64,000 bases of DNA, taken from assembly GCA_013003555.1 (NCBI GenBank), contig JABDIV010000060.1:1-64000 (forward strand), written 5' to 3'. Shown one piece after another: positions 60,351 to 64,000 of this stretch. The DNA is from Flavobacteriaceae bacterium (GTDB taxonomy: Bacteria; Bacteroidota; Bacteroidia; Flavobacteriales; Flavobacteriaceae). The position numbers and the translations under genes are program-made. Positions within the stretch are counted from its first letter, which is position 1; each line of letters begins with the position of its first letter. Under the pieces are notes generated by a model that was not told the origin of the DNA, made no database searches, and saw only the letters and a program-made list of their open reading frames with translations.

Positions 60351-61408
60351 TGGCGAAAGAACCCATACAAAACAATCAATTTTCAGACGAGACAGATGTC
60401 TTGGCCTTATTAAAATATTTTGAGCGCGGAATAAATAAAATTTTCAATTTTTTTGCTTCAATCCTGAAGTTCTTTTACTCTGCATTTATTTACACCCTGA
60501 AGGCTGTTTTATTAAATTTAAAAATAATTGCCTTAGTAATTGTCCTCTCTTCTATTGCAGGATATGCCCTTGAATCCTTCACACCTAAGAAATATGAGGC
60601 TACTATGCTTGTGCGAACATATTTCGATTCGCAATATCAATTAGCGACAAACATTGATTATTACAACGCATTGCTTTCTGACAAAGACTTTGACGCCCTT
60701 CAATCTATTTTCAATATCGAGGAACAATTGTTAGAGGATATTCTTGAATTTAAAATTGAATCCGGCCCGGAGACAGAAAATGAAAGGTTTTTGCGATATG
60801 ATAATTTCATCAGAAAAATAGATAGTGTGAGAGCGCAAGACATCAGTTTTGATGATTATATCGAAGGCAGCGAAATACTTGAAAGAAATTTTTTCAAAAT
60901 TTCCGTTATTTCAAAAAGCAAAGATATTTTTCCAAACCTTCATGAGGGCATTGATAAGTCGTTCAGGAACTTGTATTCTATAAGAAAAATGGAAAAGAGA
61001 GACTCCTTGATTGCCGTACAAAAGATAAATCTGAGAGAAGCAATTGCTGAAATAGATTCCTTACAGATTGTCTATATAAATGTACTTGAGGAGGAGTCGG
61101 CGGCTACCAAGGCATCTATAAATTTAGGGCAAGGTTTTCCTCTAACCCAGGAAAAGTCAGAAACAAAAGAATTCCAACTTTTGAATAAAGAGATTGAGCT
61201 TAGAGAACGACTGCGAAAATTGGATGAGCAAATGATTGAAGAAAACGTATATTTTGATGTTATTTCCAGTTTTCAAGATGTTGGTAATGAATATCAGGAG
61301 TGGAGCAACAGATTTATGATTATTTTTCCTATTCTGGGATTTTTACTCCTTTGCTTCTTTTATCTGTTTAAAAAATTAACGACATACGTAAAGAATTATG
61401 AAGGATAA
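60350..61408 (+). CDS. Wzz-like polysaccharide co-polymerase / chain-length protein
   Basis: A 352-residue inner-membrane protein with two helices (about 50-73 and 325-343) enclosing a large extracytoplasmic helical region, the layout of Wzz/PCP proteins that set polysaccharide length. The region includes YEATMLVRTYFDSQYQLA after the first helix, as in Wzz. It lacks the usual proline-rich segment next to the second helix. The gene starts at TAATG overlapping the preceding stop, and its end overlaps rfbB by 11 bp, placing it in the rfb operon and supporting a surface-polysaccharide role. Confidence 0.7.
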   Translation: MAKEPIQNNQFSDETDVLALLKYFERGINKIFNFFASILKFFYSAFIYTLKAVLLNLKIIALVIVLSSIAGYALESFTPKKYEATMLVRTYFDSQYQLATNIDYYNALLSDKDFDALQSIFNIEEQLLEDILEFKIESGPETENERFLRYDNFIRKIDSVRAQDISFDDYIEGSEILERNFFKISVISKSKDIFPNLHEGIDKSFRNLYSIRKMEKRDSLIAVQKINLREAIAEIDSLQIVYINVLEEESAATKASINLGQGFPLTQEKSETKEFQLLNKEIELRERLRKLDEQMIEENVYFDVISSFQDVGNEYQEWSNRFMIIFPILGFLLLCFFYLFKKLTTYVKNYEG

Positions 61409-62453
61409 CGCGCCGATTTTAATTACAGGAGGAGCTGGTTTTATCGGCTGTCATGTAGTAAAACATTTTGTAAACAAATTTCCTGATTATAATATTATAA
61501 ATCTGGACGCATTAACCTATGCGGGTAATTTAGAAAACCTTTCTGAAATCGAAAATCACCCTAATTATCAATTTATTAAAGGCGATATCAATGATGTGGA
61601 TTTTATCGATGAACTTTTTAACACCCATAGATTTGAAGGTGTAATACACTTGGCAGCAGAATCGCATGTTGACCGCTCTATTACTGACCCTCTTGCATTT
61701 GTTCGCACCAATGTTTTGGGAACACTCAACCTTTTAAATGCCTTTAAGCGCATCTGGGATGATGATTTCAGCAACAAATTGTTCTATCATATCAGTACAG
61801 ATGAGGTCTACGGGACCTTAGGAAAAACGGGGCTTTTTACCGAACAGACCTCTTATAAACCCAACTCTCCTTATTCTGCCTCAAAGGCCAGTTCAGATCA
61901 TTTTGTAAGGGCATATGGGGAGACTTATAACATGCCATTTGTGATATCTAATTGCTCAAATAACTATGGGCCAAATCAGTTTCCTGAGAAATTGATACCT
62001 CTTTTTATTAATAATATTATTCACAAAAAACCTTTACCGGTTTATGGAGATGGAAATTATACCAGAGACTGGCTTTATGTAATTGATCATGCCGGAGCAA
62101 TTGATCTGATTTTTCATGAAGGAAAAGATGGAGAAACTTATAATATTGGAGGACTCAATGAATGGAAGAATATCGACCTGGTTAAACTGCTTTGTCAACA
62201 AATGGATGATAAATTAGGCCGTGAACGAGGAGAGTCTGAGAAACTTATCACCTTTGTTAAGGACAGACCTGGACATGATTTAAGATATGCGATTGATGCT
62301 TCAAAAATCAATAAAGAACTGGGATGGAAACCGTCGGTTACCTTCGAACAAGGATTGAAGCTTACAATTGATTGGTACCTGGGTAATCGAGAATGGTTAG
62401 ACCACGTAACAAGCGGCGACTATCAAAACTATTATCAAAAACAATATAGTTAA
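61398..62453 (+). CDS. rfbB: dTDP-glucose 4,6-dehydratase
   Basis: Converts dTDP-glucose to dTDP-4-keto-6-deoxyglucose, the second step of dTDP-rhamnose synthesis. The 351-residue protein is an extended SDR: ITGGAGFIGCHVVKHF for NAD binding, HLAAESHVDRS, ISTDEVYG, the catalytic YSASKASSDH (Y-x3-K) and NNYGPNQFPEKLIP, all RmlB signatures. It starts within the last 11 bp of the upstream Wzz-like gene and is followed by rfbA after 15 bp. Confidence 0.96.
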   Translation: MKDNAPILITGGAGFIGCHVVKHFVNKFPDYNIINLDALTYAGNLENLSEIENHPNYQFIKGDINDVDFIDELFNTHRFEGVIHLAAESHVDRSITDPLAFVRTNVLGTLNLLNAFKRIWDDDFSNKLFYHISTDEVYGTLGKTGLFTEQTSYKPNSPYSASKASSDHFVRAYGETYNMPFVISNCSNNYGPNQFPEKLIPLFINNIIHKKPLPVYGDGNYTRDWLYVIDHAGAIDLIFHEGKDGETYNIGGLNEWKNIDLVKLLCQQMDDKLGRERGESEKLITFVKDRPGHDLRYAIDASKINKELGWKPSVTFEQGLKLTIDWYLGNREWLDHVTSGDYQNYYQKQYS

Positions 62454-62468
62454 TACCCAGATCTGAAA

Positions 62469-63344
62469 ATGAAAGGGATAATATTAGCAGGCGGATCGGG
62501 CACAAGGTTGCATCCGATTACACGTACAATCAGCAAGCAACTCATGCCGGTTTATGACAAGCCCATGATCTATTACCCATTGTCAACCTTGATTTATTCG
62601 GGAATAAATGAAATCTTGATTATATCAACGCCAAAGGATTTACCATTGTTTAAAGACTTATTGGGCGATGGATCAGATTATGGTTGCACCTTCGAATATG
62701 CTGCGCAAGAAAATCCAAATGGCCTTGCCGAAGCATTTATAATAGGAGAATCATTTATAGGCGATGATAAGGTGGCATTGATTTTGGGTGATAATATTTT
62801 TTATGGCTCAGGACTTGCGAAACTCCTGCAAAGCAATAATGATCCAGACGGAGGAATTATTTATGCCTACTGGGTACATGATCCGGAACGATATGGCGTT
62901 GTTGAATTTGATGATAATGGAAATGCTATATCTATTGAAGAAAAACCCCTAAAGCCTAAATCTCATTTTGCGGTTCCGGGAATTTACTTTTATGACAATG
63001 ATGTTGTCCAAATTGCCAAAAACATTGAACCCAGCCATAGAGGAGAGCTTGAAATTACCGACGTCAATAAGGCGTATTTGAAACAAGGAAAGCTTAAAGT
63101 CAGCATACTCGATCGTGGAACTGCCTGGTTAGATACCGGAACTTTTCAATCATTGATGCAGGCAGCGCAGTTTGTTGAAGTTATTGAGGAGCGACAAGGC
63201 CTTAAAATAGGCTCTATTGAGACAGCTGCTTATGAAATGGGCTTTATTTCCAGAAAACAGTTTATAAAGTTGGCAGAACCACTTATTAAAAGTGGTTATG
63301 GTAAGAACTTACTCGGACTTCTTAATGATTATGAAGGCAATTGA
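62469..63344 (+). CDS. rfbA: Glucose-1-phosphate thymidylyltransferase
   Basis: Makes dTDP-glucose from dTTP and glucose 1-phosphate. The 291-residue protein has the nucleotidyltransferase start [56 protein letters not shown] and [12 protein letters not shown] with [12 protein letters not shown] at the C-terminus, the RmlA signatures. The last 14 bp overlap rfbC. Confidence 0.97.
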   Translation: MKGIILAGGSGTRLHPITRTISKQLMPVYDKPMIYYPLSTLIYSGINEILIISTPKDLPLFKDLLGDGSDYGCTFEYAAQENPNGLAEAFIIGESFIGDDKVALILGDNIFYGSGLAKLLQSNNDPDGGIIYAYWVHDPERYGVVEFDDNGNAISIEEKPLKPKSHFAVPGIYFYDNDVVQIAKNIEPSHRGELEITDVNKAYLKQGKLKVSILDRGTAWLDTGTFQSLMQAAQFVEVIEERQGLKIGSIETAAYEMGFISRKQFIKLAEPLIKSGYGKNLLGLLNDYEGN

Positions 63345-63876
63345 AACCGGTTTAGACGGATGTATGATTCTAGAACCTCAAGTTTTTGAGGACCAAAGAG
63401 GTTATTTCATTGAAAGCTACAATAAAGAAACCATCGAACAATTATTGGGGGATAAAGTGAATTTTGTCCAGGATAATGAATCCAGCTCCAAGTATGGGGT
63501 TTTGCGAGGCTTGCATTATCAAAGAGGTGAATTTGCTCAGGCTAAATTGGTCAGGGTTGTTCAAGGAATAGTGCTGGATGTCGCAGTGGATATAAGACCT
63601 GATTCAAAAACTTTTGGTCAATATGTCGCTTGTGAGCTTTCCGGTGAGAACAAAAAACAGTTGTTTGTACCAAGGGGATTTGCTCACGGATTTATCGTTA
63701 TGAGCGAAAACGCTATCTTTTCTTACAAATGCGATAATTTTTATAATAAAGAAGCCGAGGGTGGAATTATTTTTAATGACCCTAAACTAAATATTGATTG
63801 GATCCTATCCGAATCAGAATTTATTATTTCTGAAAAAGACCTACTTTTGCCAAAACTTGTGAACGCTAAATTATGA
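63331..63876 (+). CDS. rfbC: dTDP-4-dehydrorhamnose 3,5-epimerase
   Basis: Epimerises dTDP-4-keto-6-deoxyglucose at C3 and C5. From this start it has 181 residues: [17 protein letters not shown] at the N-terminus, [10 protein letters not shown] (catalytic histidine), [18 protein letters not shown] and [14 protein letters not shown], typical RmlC features. ATG 63331 is preferred because it puts family position 1 in register ([16 protein letters not shown]); ATG 63325 is nearly as good, and the GTG at 63292 lies deep inside rfbA. It overlaps rfbA by 14 bp and rfbD by 4 bp. Confidence 0.93.
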   Translation: MKAIETGLDGCMILEPQVFEDQRGYFIESYNKETIEQLLGDKVNFVQDNESSSKYGVLRGLHYQRGEFAQAKLVRVVQGIVLDVAVDIRPDSKTFGQYVACELSGENKKQLFVPRGFAHGFIVMSENAIFSYKCDNFYNKEAEGGIIFNDPKLNIDWILSESEFIISEKDLLLPKLVNAKL

Positions 63877-64000
63877 CGAATGTTTTGGTTACGGGAGCGG
63901 ATGGCCAACTTTCGAGCTGTTTTGAAGACTTGTCACACTCTTGTCCCGATCTTAATTTTGTATATAAGACCATCGACCAACTCGATATAACCAATACCGA
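63873..64000 (+). CDS. rfbD: dTDP-4-dehydrorhamnose reductase (partial)
   Basis: Only the first 42 codons lie in the window. They read [20 protein letters not shown], a Rossmann-fold glycine motif (TGADGQLS) typical of RmlD, and QLDITNTE, matching the family's D-I-T segment. The ATG overlaps the rfbC stop codon (ATGA), as expected for the fourth gene of the rml operon. The window end truncates it; its completeness beyond 64000 cannot be judged. Confidence 0.85.
   Translation, partial: MTNVLVTGADGQLSSCFEDLSHSCPDLNFVYKTIDQLDITNT

Noticed and set aside
1-64000. CRISPR arrays, prophage, transposases, riboswitches
   Set aside because: No spaced direct repeats, integrase or transposase genes, or recognisable riboswitch cores were found on reading the window.

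Overview
The window is a gene-dense piece of a chromosome from a member of the Bacteroidota, most likely class Flavobacteriia. Three things point there. Many genes are preceded by the Bacteroidota -7 promoter box TAnnTTTG rather than a Shine-Dalgarno sequence. Several families typical of the phylum occur (DUF4837, DUF4175-type, DUF2807, a TonB-receptor-like beta-barrel protein with a carboxypeptidase-regulatory domain, tandem OmpA). YbeY carries a degenerate metal motif that I recall as common in this phylum. Genes are short-spaced, often overlapping by 1-14 bp, and no transposase, prophage, CRISPR array or obvious pseudogene is visible apart from a duplicated tRNA fragment.

Layout. 1-607: a tRNA-Met(CAU) gene whose upstream 112 bp and first 9 bases recur as a perfect 121-bp inverted copy at 472-592; GC-rich palindromes lie in and between the arms, one of them splitting the copied tRNA fragment. 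608-10.4 kb: methylmalonyl-CoA epimerase and rbfA from divergent promoters, a LolC/E-type permease, dusB, an M28 peptidase, a TolB-like lipoprotein, a large outer-membrane beta-barrel protein and lepA. 10.4-15.4 kb: a Na+(K+)/H+ antiporter with a TrkA-N domain, divergent from a universal stress protein overlapping a SulP anion transporter. 15.5-19.9 kb: metallo-beta-lactamase-fold hydrolase, subtilase lipoprotein and M1 metallopeptidase lipoprotein. 19.9-22.9 kb: a two-gene unit of a CBS-domain glutamate-cysteine-ligase-like enzyme and an AstE/AspA-like zinc deacylase. 23-27.7 kb: rnpA, an S41 protease, a double OmpA protein, then rpiB, a zinc/cation efflux protein and a GNAT enzyme on the other strand. 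A 548-bp very AT-rich gap follows.

28.3-44.8 kb: rnr, an acyltransferase, a DUF2807 protein, a LysE-type exporter, tRNA-Cys, folB and a zinc-ribbon protein, glnS, an SPFH protein, an outer-membrane protein, a methyltransferase, gltX, alkB, a 1.1-kaa membrane/coiled-coil protein and ybeY. 44.8-50.5 kb: mnmG flanked on both sides by identical parS-like 16-bp palindromes, then a methyltransferase, an OmpH/Skp-like protein, a lipid kinase and holB. 50.5-60.4 kb: a secreted protein with a SPOR-like tail, pgk, a MltD-type transglycosylase with two LysM repeats, a DUF4837 lipoprotein, tatA, an M23 peptidase, a GH3 protein and a large protein with a nucleoside-phosphorylase-like C-terminus. 60.35-64 kb: a Wzz-like protein leads into rfbB-rfbA-rfbC-rfbD (dTDP-L-rhamnose synthesis), with rfbD cut by the window end.

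How they fit together: most genes are housekeeping (translation, tRNA modification, RNA decay, envelope assembly and turnover). The rfb genes supply an activated sugar for surface polysaccharide, presumably with the Wzz-like protein. The parS pair suggests that this region lies in the origin-proximal, ParB-bound part of the chromosome. The most unusual points are the long inverted repeat at the tRNA-Met, the parS pair around mnmG, the GCS2-CBS/AstE unit, and apparently leaderless promoters at mce, rbfA, holB and the DUF4837 gene.
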